Assembly (NCBI GenBank): GCA_050744325.1
Contig: JBOGHK010000086.1
Span: 1 to 64,000 of the forward strand
From: DASXTK01 sp050744325
GTDB taxonomy: Bacteria > Actinomycetota > Acidimicrobiia > Acidimicrobiales > VFJN01
DNA: 64,000 nt
Direction of reading: 5' to 3'
Each line of letters starts with the position of its first letter. The stretch's first letter is position 1. Shown one piece after another: positions 51,677-62,082 of this stretch. The translations under genes were made by a program, and so were the position numbers. The notes beneath the pieces are model-generated. The model saw only the letters and a list, made by a program, of their open reading frames with translations. It was not told where the DNA came from and did no database searches.

Positions 51677-52855
51677 TCACCCCACCGGCCCGACCGCGGG
51701 TTCGCCGCCGACCGCCGTGAGCGCCACCACTGGCTCGCCCGGCCGGTAGGCGAGGTGGGTGTAGGACGGCGCGTCGAGCACGACGAAGTCCGCCGCGGCG
51801 CCGACGGTGAGTCGGCCGATGTCGTCACGGCGCAGCGCGGCGGCGCCGCCCCGCGTCGCCGCAAGCACCGCCTCCTCGATGGTCAGCCCCATCTCGCGCA
51901 CCGCCAGCGCGATGCACAGCGGCATCGAGGTGCTGTAACTGGAGCCCGGGTTGCAGTTGGTGGCCACCGCGACGGTGACGCCGGCGTCGAGCAGGCGCCG
52001 CGCGTTCGGGTAGGGCTGGCGGGTCGAGAACTCGGTGAGCGGCAGCAGCGTCGCCACCGTGCCCGCAGTGGCGAGCGCGTCGACGTCCTCGTCGGTGAGG
52101 AACGTGCAGTGGTCGGCGGACGCGCAGCCGAGCTCGGCTGCGAGCTGAGCGCCCGGCCCCGGCCCGAGCTGGTTCGCGTGCAGGCGGAGGCCGAGCCCCA
52201 GCGCCTCGCCGGCCAGGAGGACCGCGCGGCACTGGTCGGCATCGAAGGCCCCCTGCTCGCAGAACGCGTCCACCCACCGTGCCGACCCGGCGACGAGGGG
52301 AAGGATCGCGTCGCAGACGTGGTCGATGTAGTCGTCGGCCGTGGTGAACTCCGGCGGGACGACGTGGGCGGCGAGCACCGTGGCCTCCGTGGTGTGCTCC
52401 GTGGCCAGCCGCAGCAGCCGGTGCTCGTCGGGTGCGGTGAGGCCGTAGCCCGACTTGATCTCGACGGTCGTCACCCCGGCGGCGTACGCGGCCCGTCGCC
52501 GTTCGGCGAGCCCGCGGCGCAGCTCCTCGTCGGAGGCGGCGCGGGTCGCGGCGACGGTCAGCGCGATCCCGCCGGCCTCGTAGGGCTGGCCGGCCATCCG
52601 GGCGACGAACTCCTCGGAGCGGTCGCCGGCGAACACCAGGTGGGTGTGGCAGTCGACGAACCCCGGCATGACGCAGCGACCGGCGGCGTCGATGTGTCGG
52701 TCGCAAGCGGGCGTCGGCCCTCGGCCCACGGCCACCACCCGACCGGCCTCGGCCACCAGCCAGCCGCCCTCGATCCGGCCGAGCGGCCCGTGGCCGAGGG
52801 CCGGATCGTTGGTGACCAGCAACCCGATATCGCCGACCAGCACGCTCGTGGTCAC
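51677..52855 (-). CDS. hutI: Imidazolonepropionase
   Basis: The 392-residue amidohydrolase opens the imidazolone ring to N-formimino-L-glutamate, the third step of histidine breakdown. It has the metal motif GFVDCHTHLVFAGDR, the HutI-specific EIKSGYGLTAPDE, AAHVVPPEF, LHANQLGPG and SADHCTFLTDEDVDAL, and CNPGSSYSTSMPL near the C-terminus. The GTG start overlaps the hutF stop (GTGA at 52855-52852), so both are on one transcript. Confidence 0.94.
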   Translation of the reverse strand: MTTSVLVGDIGLLVTNDPALGHGPLGRIEGGWLVAEAGRVVAVGRGPTPACDRHIDAAGRCVMPGFVDCHTHLVFAGDRSEEFVARMAGQPYEAGGIALTVAATRAASDEELRRGLAERRRAAYAAGVTTVEIKSGYGLTAPDEHRLLRLATEHTTEATVLAAHVVPPEFTTADDYIDHVCDAILPLVAGSARWVDAFCEQGAFDADQCRAVLLAGEALGLGLRLHANQLGPGPGAQLAAELGCASADHCTFLTDEDVDALATAGTVATLLPLTEFSTRQPYPNARRLLDAGVTVAVATNCNPGSSYSTSMPLCIALAVREMGLTIEEAVLAATRGGAAALRRDDIGRLTVGAAADFVVLDAPSYTHLAYRPGEPVVALTAVGGEPAVGPVG

Positions 52856-54231
52856 TGCCTCTCCAGATCCGTAGATACCCAGGGCCCAGAACCAGAGGTG
52901 ACCGCGGTCAGCTCGGCGACGACGTCGAGGTCGACGTGGTTCCCGTCCTGCACGACGAACCGCCCGCCGACCATCACCTGGTCGACGTCGCCGGCGGTCG
53001 CAGCGAACACCGCAGCGTCTACGGCCGTCCGCCGGTCGGTGCCCGCCAGGCGGACCGAGTCGAGTCGCAAGGCCACCAGATCGGCCAGCGCACCCGGGGC
53101 CAGCCGTCCGCCTTCGGGCCAGCCCAGGCTGCGGTACCCGCTAGCCGTCGCCGCCTCCAGCAGCTGGGCAGGTGCGTGGATGCCCCGGCGCCCGGTCGCC
53201 AGGCGCTGGTGCAGCTCGACCTCCCGCGCCTCGACCAGCACGTCGATCACAGCGTGGGAGTCGGTGCCGACCGCAAGCCCGCACCCTGCCGCGGCGAGCG
53301 CCTCGGATGGCCCGATGCCGTCGGCGAGGTCGCGCTCGGTCGTCGGGCACAGGCACACCGTGGCCCCGGCGGCTCCCAAGCCAGCCACGTCCTCGGGGTC
53401 GAGGTGGGTCGCGTGCACCGCCGTGACCTGGGTATCGAGCACGCCGGCCCTGGCCAGCAGCGCTGTCGGGCTGCACCCGTACGCGGCGTGGCACGCAGCG
53501 TTCTCGGCGGGCTGCTCGGACAGGTGGACGTGCAGCACGCTGCCTCGGTCCCGCGCCCAGCCGGCCACGACCGCCATCGCGTCGGGATCGACGGCCCGGA
53601 CCGAGTGGATCCCCGCCGCGAATCGTGACCGCGGCCCGTCGGCACGGCGGCTGGCCCGGGACGCCCACCGGTCGGCGTCGTCGTCGCCGAACCGCTGTTG
53701 CGCACCCTCCAAAGGCTGGTCGATGCCGCCGTGCAGGTAGCAGGTATCGATCAGCGTCAGCCGGATGCCGACGTCCTGGGCTGCGGCGACCAGCGCGTCG
53801 CCCATCGCGCTCGGCGGGGCGTACGGCGCGCCGCCCCGGTCGTGGTGGAGGTAGTGGAACTCGCCGACACAGGTGATCCCGGCCAGCAGCATCTCGCCGT
53901 AGGTCGCGCGGGCGATCCGGTACAGGCCCTCGGGATCGAGCCGGTCGACCAGGTCGTACATCGCCGCCCGCCACGACCAGAACGACCCCGCCGACCGTTC
54001 GGTGCGGCCCCGCAGCATGCGCTGGAAGGCGTGGCTGTGGGCGTTGGCCAGCCCCGGCAGGGTCAGCCCGCGGAGCGCCACTGCCCCGTCGGGCGGTCGT
54101 GCCACCCCTGAGCGGAGGGCAAAGATCCGGTCGCCGTCCACACTGATCAGCACGCCGGCTTCGGCCTCCGCATCGGCCCCGGCACCTGCGCCGCCGCCCA
54201 GCCACGCCAGCTCGCACCACAGCTCGGTCAC
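52852..54231 (-). CDS. hutF: Formimidoylglutamate deiminase
   Basis: The 459-residue amidohydrolase converts N-formimino-L-glutamate to N-formyl-L-glutamate and ammonia, the Pseudomonas-type route. It has LPGLANAHSHAFQRMLRGRTE (metal His pair), FHYLHHDRGGAPYAPP, LHVHLSEQPAENAAC, AVHATHLDPEDV and VGTDSHAVIDVL (metal Asp). GTG 54231 starts VTELWCELAWL, matching the family; the frame to 54309 adds a low-complexity Gly/Ala stretch. The partner N-formylglutamate deformylase (hutG) is not in the window. Confidence 0.92.
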   Translation of the reverse strand: MTELWCELAWLGGGAGAGADAEAEAGVLISVDGDRIFALRSGVARPPDGAVALRGLTLPGLANAHSHAFQRMLRGRTERSAGSFWSWRAAMYDLVDRLDPEGLYRIARATYGEMLLAGITCVGEFHYLHHDRGGAPYAPPSAMGDALVAAAQDVGIRLTLIDTCYLHGGIDQPLEGAQQRFGDDDADRWASRASRRADGPRSRFAAGIHSVRAVDPDAMAVVAGWARDRGSVLHVHLSEQPAENAACHAAYGCSPTALLARAGVLDTQVTAVHATHLDPEDVAGLGAAGATVCLCPTTERDLADGIGPSEALAAAGCGLAVGTDSHAVIDVLVEAREVELHQRLATGRRGIHAPAQLLEAATASGYRSLGWPEGGRLAPGALADLVALRLDSVRLAGTDRRTAVDAAVFAATAGDVDQVMVGGRFVVQDGNHVDLDVVAELTAVTSGSGPWVSTDLERQ

Positions 54232-54327
54232 GCTCTGGCCCGTCCGTCGCGCGCCGCCGCCCTCCTCGGCCGCGCCGCCGTCCTCGGCTGGCCGGCGTGG
54301 TGGACGCAAAGGTTCGTGGTCACGGCA

Positions 54328-55986
<1,659 letters not shown>

Positions 55987-56022
55987 GAGTTGGTATGAGA
56001 CCACCATGAACCCGAGGTGTCC
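55987..56022. promoter_or_regulatory. Divergent hutU-hutH control region
   Basis: Only 36 bases separate the two start codons, so the promoters must overlap or lie within coding sequence. A small repeat TGGT-ATGAG-ACCA (55991-56003) sits in the centre and could bind a regulator acting on both sides. The arms are short, so this is tentative. Confidence 0.35.
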
Positions 56023-57561
56023 ATGAAGCCTGCGAGGCCCCTGCCGCTCGACGGACCTGGGGTGACGGTCGACCAGGTGGTCGCCGTCGCCCGCCGGAAC
56101 GAGCCCGTGGAGCTGACCCCGGCGGCGATCGACCGGATGGAAGCCAGCCGGGCGGTGGTCGACGATCCCGAGGCGGGCCTGCGCTACGGCATCTCGACCG
56201 GTTTCGGTGCACTGGCCACCGTGGCGATCCCCGAGAACCAGCGGGCGGCACTGCAGGTCGCGCTGATCCGGTCCCACGCCGCGGGGATGGGACCGCCCGT
56301 CGAGGACGAGGTCGTGCGGGCGATGACGTTCCTCCGGGCACGGACGCTAGCGATGGGTGCGAGCGGCGCCCGCCCCGACGTGGCCCAGGGATTGGTCGAC
56401 CTGCTCAACGCCGGGATCACACCCCGCGTGCCCGAGTATGGCTCGCTGGGCGCCAGCGGCGACCTGGCCCCACTCGCCCACGTTGCGTTGACGCTCCTCG
56501 GCGAAGGCGAGGTCGACCACTACGGCCAGCTGCGTCCGGCCGCGGCTGCGCTGCGGGACGCCCGGATCGCGCCGCTGGTGCTCTCGCAGAAGGAAGGCCT
56601 GGCGCTGACCAACGGCACCGACGGCAGCCTCGGGATGCTCTGCCTGGCCTGCCACGATGCCGCCCACCTGCTGCGGATCGCCGACGTCGTCGCCGCGCTC
56701 ACCGCCGAGGGTCTGCTCGCGACCGATCGGCCGTATGCCGCCGACCTGCAGGCGCTCCGGCCCCATCCGGGCCAGGCCGTCAGCGCCGCGAACTTGAGGT
56801 GCATGCTGGCGGCGTCGCCGATCGTCGCGAGCCACCGCGAGGACGATCCCCGGGTGCAGGACGCCTACTCGATCCGCTGCACGCCCCAGGTCCACGGCGC
56901 GGCCCGTGACACACTCGCCTTCGCCGTGGCCGTGGTGGATCGGGAGCTGGCGTCGGCCATCGACAACCCGCTGGTACTGGCAGACGGCCGCGTCGAATCC
57001 TGCGGGAACTTCCACGGTGCGCCGCTCGGCTACGCGGCGGACTTCCTGGCGATCGCCCTCGCCGATACCGGCGCGATCGCCGAGCGGCGGACCGACCGGC
57101 TGCTGGACCCGGCCCGCTCGCACGGCCTGCCGCCGTTCCTCGCCGAGCAGCCGGGCGTGGACAGCGGGCTGATGATCGCCCACTACACGGCGGCTGCGCT
57201 CTGCGAGGAGAACCGGCGCCTGGCCGCGCCGGCCAGCGTCGATTCGTTGCCGACCTCGGCGATGCAGGAGGACCACGTGTCGATGGGGTGGAACGCGGCC
57301 CGTAAGCTGCGGCGGGTGCTGGCCAACCTGGGCCGCATCCTGGCGGTCGAGCTGGTGGCCGCGGCCCGCGGGGTCGAGCTGCGGGCGCCGCTGGCACCCG
57401 CCGCGGCGTCCGGGGCGGTGATCCGCGTGCTGCGCGAGCGGGTCCCGGGGATGGGACCGGACCGCTTCGTCGCCCCTGAGCTGGCGGCGGCAGAGGACCT
57501 CGTGTGGTCCGACGAACTGGGTGAGGCCGTGCGCGCGGCGACCGGGACCGAGCTCGGGTGA
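56023..57561 (+). CDS. hutH: Histidine ammonia-lyase
   Basis: The 512-residue MIO enzyme deaminates histidine to urocanate. The autocatalytic Ala144-Ser145-Gly146 lies in LGASGDLAPLAH. Other family elements are YGISTGFGALATVAIPENQ, KEGLALTNGTDGSLGML, QDAYSIRCTPQVHGAARDTL, and ESCGNFHGAPLGYAAD. ATG 56023 has GAGGTG upstream; GTG 56017 in frame is less likely. It is the only hut gene on the plus strand. A hairpin follows the stop. Confidence 0.95.
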   Translation: MKPARPLPLDGPGVTVDQVVAVARRNEPVELTPAAIDRMEASRAVVDDPEAGLRYGISTGFGALATVAIPENQRAALQVALIRSHAAGMGPPVEDEVVRAMTFLRARTLAMGASGARPDVAQGLVDLLNAGITPRVPEYGSLGASGDLAPLAHVALTLLGEGEVDHYGQLRPAAAALRDARIAPLVLSQKEGLALTNGTDGSLGMLCLACHDAAHLLRIADVVAALTAEGLLATDRPYAADLQALRPHPGQAVSAANLRCMLAASPIVASHREDDPRVQDAYSIRCTPQVHGAARDTLAFAVAVVDRELASAIDNPLVLADGRVESCGNFHGAPLGYAADFLAIALADTGAIAERRTDRLLDPARSHGLPPFLAEQPGVDSGLMIAHYTAAALCEENRRLAAPASVDSLPTSAMQEDHVSMGWNAARKLRRVLANLGRILAVELVAAARGVELRAPLAPAAASGAVIRVLRERVPGMGPDRFVAPELAAAEDLVWSDELGEAVRAATGTELG

Positions 57562-57574
57562 GCGGAACCGAGCC

Positions 57575-57639
57575 CCTTCCGTTCTGTGCCCGAGACCCCG
57601 GCGTTCGCCGGATCCCGTACACAGAACGGACACGGAAGG
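57575..57639. terminator. Nested hairpin after hutH
   Basis: CCGTTCTGTG (57579-57588) and CACAGAACGG (57620-57629) pair perfectly. CCGGC-GTTC-GCCGG (57598-57611) forms an inner stem, and CCTTCCG/CGGAAGG extend it outside after a small bulge. The architecture, outer plus inner stem, repeats that of the other operon-end hairpins here. Confidence 0.6.
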
Positions 57640-57770
57640 AGCTCCGGAGGAGCGAGGACGACCGGTAGGGCGGGTTCCCGCCGCACTCGCCGCACCGGTC
57701 GTCCTCTCTGCGACCATCATGCGCCGGGACTCAGCCGGCGGCATCAGTAGCGGGGTACTGAATCCGCGCG

Positions 57771-57998
57771 CTACGCGTGGCGCTCGTCGTCGGTACCGGG
57801 CGCGTCGGTCCCGGCCCCGCTGTCGTCGGCCATGAGGTGGGCGAGCTTCGCGGTGCCGATGCGCAGCAACGACGGCACTGCGGCCTCGTCGATGCCCAGC
57901 TCAGCGGCGATCTCCGCATTCCTGTGGCCGGCGTCGGCCAGGCGCAGCGCGCTGGCGTAGGTCCCCGCGATCTGGTCCAGCGCCTTCTCCCTGTCCAC
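57771..57998 (-). CDS. Small helix-turn-helix-like protein
   Basis: The 75-residue protein reads REKALDQIAGTYASALRLADAG, HRNAEIAAELGIDEAAVPSLLRIGTAKL, and a polar tail. The second half is a helix-turn-helix like sigma-factor region 4. Short proteins of this type are common beside LuxR-type regulators in actinobacteria. It is divergent from the large regulator at 58085 with 86 bases between. The start is GTG; TAGCGT lies nine bases upstream. Confidence 0.6.
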   Translation of the reverse strand: MDREKALDQIAGTYASALRLADAGHRNAEIAAELGIDEAAVPSLLRIGTAKLAHLMADDSGAGTDAPGTDDERHA

Positions 57999-58084
57999 CG
58001 CGGCCGCACGCTACCGAGGCGGCCCCGCCAGGTCGTCAGTACTCCTCTACTGCATCCCTGAGGTGCTCGACCGAGCGCCGGGCC

Positions 58085-60883
58085 ATGCGGACCGATCATG
58101 ATGGTGCGGTGCCGCCGCCCCGCCCGCATGGGGTCGACCGTTGGCCACTGGTGGGCCGAGGTGAGGAGCTTGCCTACCTGCGCGACATCCGTCGTGGCGA
58201 CCAGCCGCCGCTGGCCGCCGTGCTGGGCGGGGTGCAGGGGGTGGGCAAGTCCCGGCTGGCCGACGAAGCGCTGGTCGAGGCCCGTGCGGATCGGTGGGCG
58301 GTCGAGCGGGTCGACGGTGCCGCGGCGACCGCGGCCGTGCCGTTCGGCGCGGTGGCCCACCTCGCCCCGCCGGAGGCGGCCGGCGACCCCTTGCGGCTGC
58401 TGGTCTCGACCGCCGACCATCTCACCCGCCGTGCCCGGCGCCGCCCGTTGCTGATCCTGGTCGACGACGCCCAGCACGTGGACGAGGCTTCGCTGGCCGT
58501 GCTGCGGCGGCTGGCTACGGTGCCCAAGCTGACCCTGCTGCTGACCGTGCGCAGCGACCAGCCCGTGCCCGCGCCGATCGTCGGGCTGTGGAAGGACGGT
58601 TACGCACACCGGATCGAGGTGCAGCCGCTGAGCCGCGACGAGACCTACCGCCTGGTGTCACAGACGCTGGGCGGTGAGGTCGAGCCGGCCAGCCTGCGGT
58701 GGTACTGGGACAGCAGCCTGGGCAACCCGCTGTTCCTGCGTGAGCTGGTCCTCGCTGACCAGGAGGACGGGGCGTTGCGCCCGAGCGCGGGTGGATGGAG
58801 CCGTACGACACGAAGTGGCCCGCCCGGTCGGCGGCTGGCCGAGGTGGTCGAGGGCCGGCTGGGGCAGCTCGACGACATGCCGCGCATGGCGCTGGAGGTG
58901 GTGACCGTCGCCGGCCCGCTGCCCGTCGACGTGCTGACGGCCGTCGTCGCCGAGGAGGCCCTGGAGTCACTGCTCCATCAGGGTCTGCTGGTCACGCGGG
59001 GTCAGGGTGGCAACGACCGCCATGACCGCGAGCTCACGGCGCACCTCGCTCACCCCATCTACGGCGTGGTGCTGCGCGGCCACCTCGGACCGGTCCGGAT
59101 CCAGTCGCATCGGCGCCGCCTGCTGGAGGTGATCGAGGCCCGCGGCGACCAGTCACCGCTCGACACCGTTCGCGTCGCCACGCTGCGGCTCGACCACGGG
59201 ACCGACGTCGACACCGCCCAGCTGGTGCGGGCGTCCCAGTACGTGCAGGTGGCCTTCCCGCAGGCGCTCGCCGAGCGGCTGACCACCGGCTCGGCGCGGG
59301 TCGACGAGGTCACTGCGGCGGTGGCCGCCGGCGATCCGCCCGGTCGGCCGTCCGACGACGACCTGGCCGTGGCCGAACGGCTGGCCCGCGCGGCCTGGGA
59401 GGCCGAGCGCTCGCCGGCGGCCGGCCGGGCGTTGACGGCGATCCTGGTGGCGGACGGCCGGGCCGGGGACGCCGAACAGGTGATCATCGAGCTGGACAGC
59501 GTGGCTCGGACCCCGGCCGACCACGTCGACGTGGCGCTGGCGCGGGCGGCGCTGCTGCTCTGGGCGCTGGGCCGCCCGGACTCGGCGATGCACGTGCTGC
59601 GCAGCACGGAGTCCACGACCGACGACCCGGACCTGCTCGGTCAGCTCCGCCGGCTCCGCGGCGGCATTGCCCTGAACGTCGGCAACATCGACGACGCGAT
59701 CGAGCTGTCGCTCCCGCTGGTCGAGACGGCGGCACCTGACGATCCCCTCGGCGCCCTGGCCGCAGCGACCACGGCTGCCGCCCTCGCCCTCGCGGGCAGG
59801 CCAGGCGATTCGGTGGCGATGATCGACCGCTACCTCCCCGTGGCCCAGGCCCACATCGGCGAGATCCCTGACGCTCTGGGCCAGCTGCTGTTCGGCCGGA
59901 TCTTCGCCGTCCGGATGCTGGGCCGGTTGGACGAAGCGGAGTGGTTCGCGTACGCCTGCTACCAGGCCGCAGCCGAGTTCGGATCTCTGGGGGCGATGGC
60001 CGTGTTCACCGGGACGCTGGGTCAGGTGGCCCTTGACCGGGGCCGTCCGACCGCGGCGGCGCAGCGACTGCGCGAGGCCGAGGTGCTGCTGCGGGAACGC
60101 GACTCGTTCGGCTACCGGCCACTGGTCCTGGCCTACCTCGCGAGCGCGCTGGCGCAGGCGGGCGACGCCGTTGCCGCCGAAGGCGCGTGCCGCCAGCTGG
60201 AGGAGGCGACCACCTGGCCCCGGTTCTTCGACGCGGAGCTCCAGCTCGCCATGGCGTGGAGCCACGCAGCGGCGGGCCGCACGGCCGATGCCGTGGCTGG
60301 CGCGACGGGTGCCGCGGACGCCGCCCGGACCACCGGCGTGCGGTCGTTCGAGGCTGGTGCCCTGCACACGGTGGTGCGCCTCGGCGCCCCGGACGCGGTC
60401 GTGAAGCGGTTGGAGGATCTCGCAGCCATGATCGGCAGTCCGCTGGTCGACGCGTTCGCGGCGCACGCTGCTGCTGCCGCGGCTGCCGACGGGTCGGCGT
60501 TGGACAGCGTCACCGACCGCTTCGACCAGCTGGGTGCCCACCTGCTCGCGGCGGAGGCCGCAGCGGCCGCCGCGGCGGCCCACGACCAGACGGGCGACGC
60601 CACCGCGGCGTTCCGGTCGATGACCCGGTCGCGCACGCTGGCCGCGGCATGCGAGGACGCCCAGACCCCCGGCCTGCGCCAGGGCATGCGCACCCCGTGG
60701 CTCACCGGCCGCGAGCACGAGGTGGCGACCCTGGCCGCCGACGGCCTCACCAGCAAGGCGATCGCCGAGCGGCTGGTCGTCTCACCCCGGACGGTCGAGA
60801 GCCACCTCTACCGGATCTTCGCCAAGCTCGGAGTCAGCGACCGCAGCCAGCTGGCCGACGTCCTCGGCGTCAACCCCCGCTGA
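58085..60883 (+). CDS. LuxR-family ATPase (LAL/MalT-like) regulator
   Basis: The 932-residue protein has an N-terminal STAND-type ATPase (WPLVGRGEELAYL; Walker A GGVQGVGKS at 48-56; LLILVDDAQHVDE as Walker B). A long helical repeat region and a C-terminal LuxR helix-turn-helix follow (LTGREHEVATLAADGLTSKA, IAERLVVSPRTVESHLYRIF, AKLGVSDRSQLADVL). It is a large ATP-binding LuxR regulator that probably activates nearby genes on binding an inducer. The target is unknown; hut genes or the following acyl-CoA genes are possible. It is convergent with the thiolase gene, 20 bases apart. Confidence 0.9.
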   Translation: MRTDHDGAVPPPRPHGVDRWPLVGRGEELAYLRDIRRGDQPPLAAVLGGVQGVGKSRLADEALVEARADRWAVERVDGAAATAAVPFGAVAHLAPPEAAGDPLRLLVSTADHLTRRARRRPLLILVDDAQHVDEASLAVLRRLATVPKLTLLLTVRSDQPVPAPIVGLWKDGYAHRIEVQPLSRDETYRLVSQTLGGEVEPASLRWYWDSSLGNPLFLRELVLADQEDGALRPSAGGWSRTTRSGPPGRRLAEVVEGRLGQLDDMPRMALEVVTVAGPLPVDVLTAVVAEEALESLLHQGLLVTRGQGGNDRHDRELTAHLAHPIYGVVLRGHLGPVRIQSHRRRLLEVIEARGDQSPLDTVRVATLRLDHGTDVDTAQLVRASQYVQVAFPQALAERLTTGSARVDEVTAAVAAGDPPGRPSDDDLAVAERLARAAWEAERSPAAGRALTAILVADGRAGDAEQVIIELDSVARTPADHVDVALARAALLLWALGRPDSAMHVLRSTESTTDDPDLLGQLRRLRGGIALNVGNIDDAIELSLPLVETAAPDDPLGALAAATTAAALALAGRPGDSVAMIDRYLPVAQAHIGEIPDALGQLLFGRIFAVRMLGRLDEAEWFAYACYQAAAEFGSLGAMAVFTGTLGQVALDRGRPTAAAQRLREAEVLLRERDSFGYRPLVLAYLASALAQAGDAVAAEGACRQLEEATTWPRFFDAELQLAMAWSHAAAGRTADAVAGATGAADAARTTGVRSFEAGALHTVVRLGAPDAVVKRLEDLAAMIGSPLVDAFAAHAAAAAAADGSALDSVTDRFDQLGAHLLAAEAAAAAAAAHDQTGDATAAFRSMTRSRTLAAACEDAQTPGLRQGMRTPWLTGREHEVATLAADGLTSKAIAERLVVSPRTVESHLYRIFAKLGVSDRSQLADVLGVNPR

Positions 60884-60903
60884 CTCCACACAGAACGTCT
60901 GAG

Positions 60904-62082
60904 CTAGAGGCGGCGGAGGATGGTGCCGGTGCCGAGGCCGCCACCACAGCACATGGTCACGAGCGCGTGCTCGGTGTCGGAGCGGACCAGCTCGTGGACC
61001 GCCTTGGTCATCAGGCCCGCCCCCGTGGCGCCGAGCGGGTGCCCGAGTGCGATCGCCCCGCCGTTGGGGTTCACGGTCTCGGGATCGGGCTCGAGCTCAC
61101 GCTGCCAGGCCAGAACCACCGACGCGAACGCCTCGTTGATCTCGACCACGTCGATGTCGCCCATCCGCAGGCCGGTGCGGTCGAACAGGCGGTGGGTCGC
61201 GTCGATCGGGCCGGTCAGCATCAGGATCGGGTCGGTGCCGACCAGGCACGTGTCGACCACCTCGGCCAGCGGCCGGAGGCCCAGGGCCTCGGCCTTGGCG
61301 TCGGTCATCAGCAGGACCGCCGCCGCGCCGTCGGAGATCTGCGACGACGTGCCCGCGGTGTGCACGCCCTCGCCGTCCGCCCGGCCCACGACCTTGAGCC
61401 CGGCGAGCGCATTCAGGTCGGTGGCGCGGAGCCCCTCGTCGCGGGCGACGGCATGGGTCGAGCCGGTGGGCTTGCCATCCTGGTCGAGGTCGGGCGCCTC
61501 GATGGTCACGAGCTGGCCGTCGAAGCGGCCCTCGTCCCAGGCCCGAGCCGCGCGCTCCTGGGAGGTCAGACCGAACCTGTCGGTCTCGTTGCGGGTGATG
61601 CCCCACTTCTCGGCGATGCGCTCGGCTCCCTCGAACTGGGTCGTGAACTCGTAGCGCTCGAAGTACGACTTCGGGATGCCCCGACCCAGGCCCTTGACCA
61701 GCGCCGCGCCCATCGGGACCCGGCTCATGACCTCGACGCCACAGGCCACCGCCGCGTCGACGGTGCCCGACGCGACCAGCGAGGTCGCGAGGTTGGTGGC
61801 CTGCTGCGACGAACCGCACTGGCTGTCGATCGTGGTGGCCGGCACCTCGAGGGGCAGGCCGGCGGTCAGCCACGCGGTGCGGGTCACGTTGAACGACTGC
61901 ATGCCCACCTGGCCGACGCAGCCGCCGACCACCTGGCCGACCTCGAGCGGGTCGATGCCGGCACGGTCGATCAGCGTGCGCTGGACGGTGCCGAGCAGGT
62001 CGGCGGAATCCATGGTCGACAACCCGCCGCCCCGCTTGCCGAACGGGCTGCGGACCGCGTCGACCACCACTACCCGGGTCAT
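60904..62082 (-). CDS. Thiolase (acetyl-CoA acyltransferase type)
   Basis: The 392-residue thiolase has nucleophile Cys89 in IDSQCGSSQQATNLA, NEAFASVVLAW, GGAIALGHPLGATGAGL (catalytic His) and the second Cys in MCCGGGLGTGTIL. It is degradative or biosynthetic thiolase II-like, acting on a 3-ketoacyl-CoA. ATG 62082 overlaps the amidohydrolase stop by ATGA, so the two form an operon. The frame to 62130 is rejected because MTRVVVVDAVRSPFG is the typical thiolase start. Confidence 0.92.
   Translation of the reverse strand: MTRVVVVDAVRSPFGKRGGGLSTMDSADLLGTVQRTLIDRAGIDPLEVGQVVGGCVGQVGMQSFNVTRTAWLTAGLPLEVPATTIDSQCGSSQQATNLATSLVASGTVDAAVACGVEVMSRVPMGAALVKGLGRGIPKSYFERYEFTTQFEGAERIAEKWGITRNETDRFGLTSQERAARAWDEGRFDGQLVTIEAPDLDQDGKPTGSTHAVARDEGLRATDLNALAGLKVVGRADGEGVHTAGTSSQISDGAAAVLLMTDAKAEALGLRPLAEVVDTCLVGTDPILMLTGPIDATHRLFDRTGLRMGDIDVVEINEAFASVVLAWQRELEPDPETVNPNGGAIALGHPLGATGAGLMTKAVHELVRSDTEHALVTMCCGGGLGTGTILRRL

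Noticed and set aside
51659..53740. 693-codon plus-strand frame opposite hutI and hutF
   Set aside because: Both hut genes are certain from catalytic motifs; the opposite frame is an artefact.
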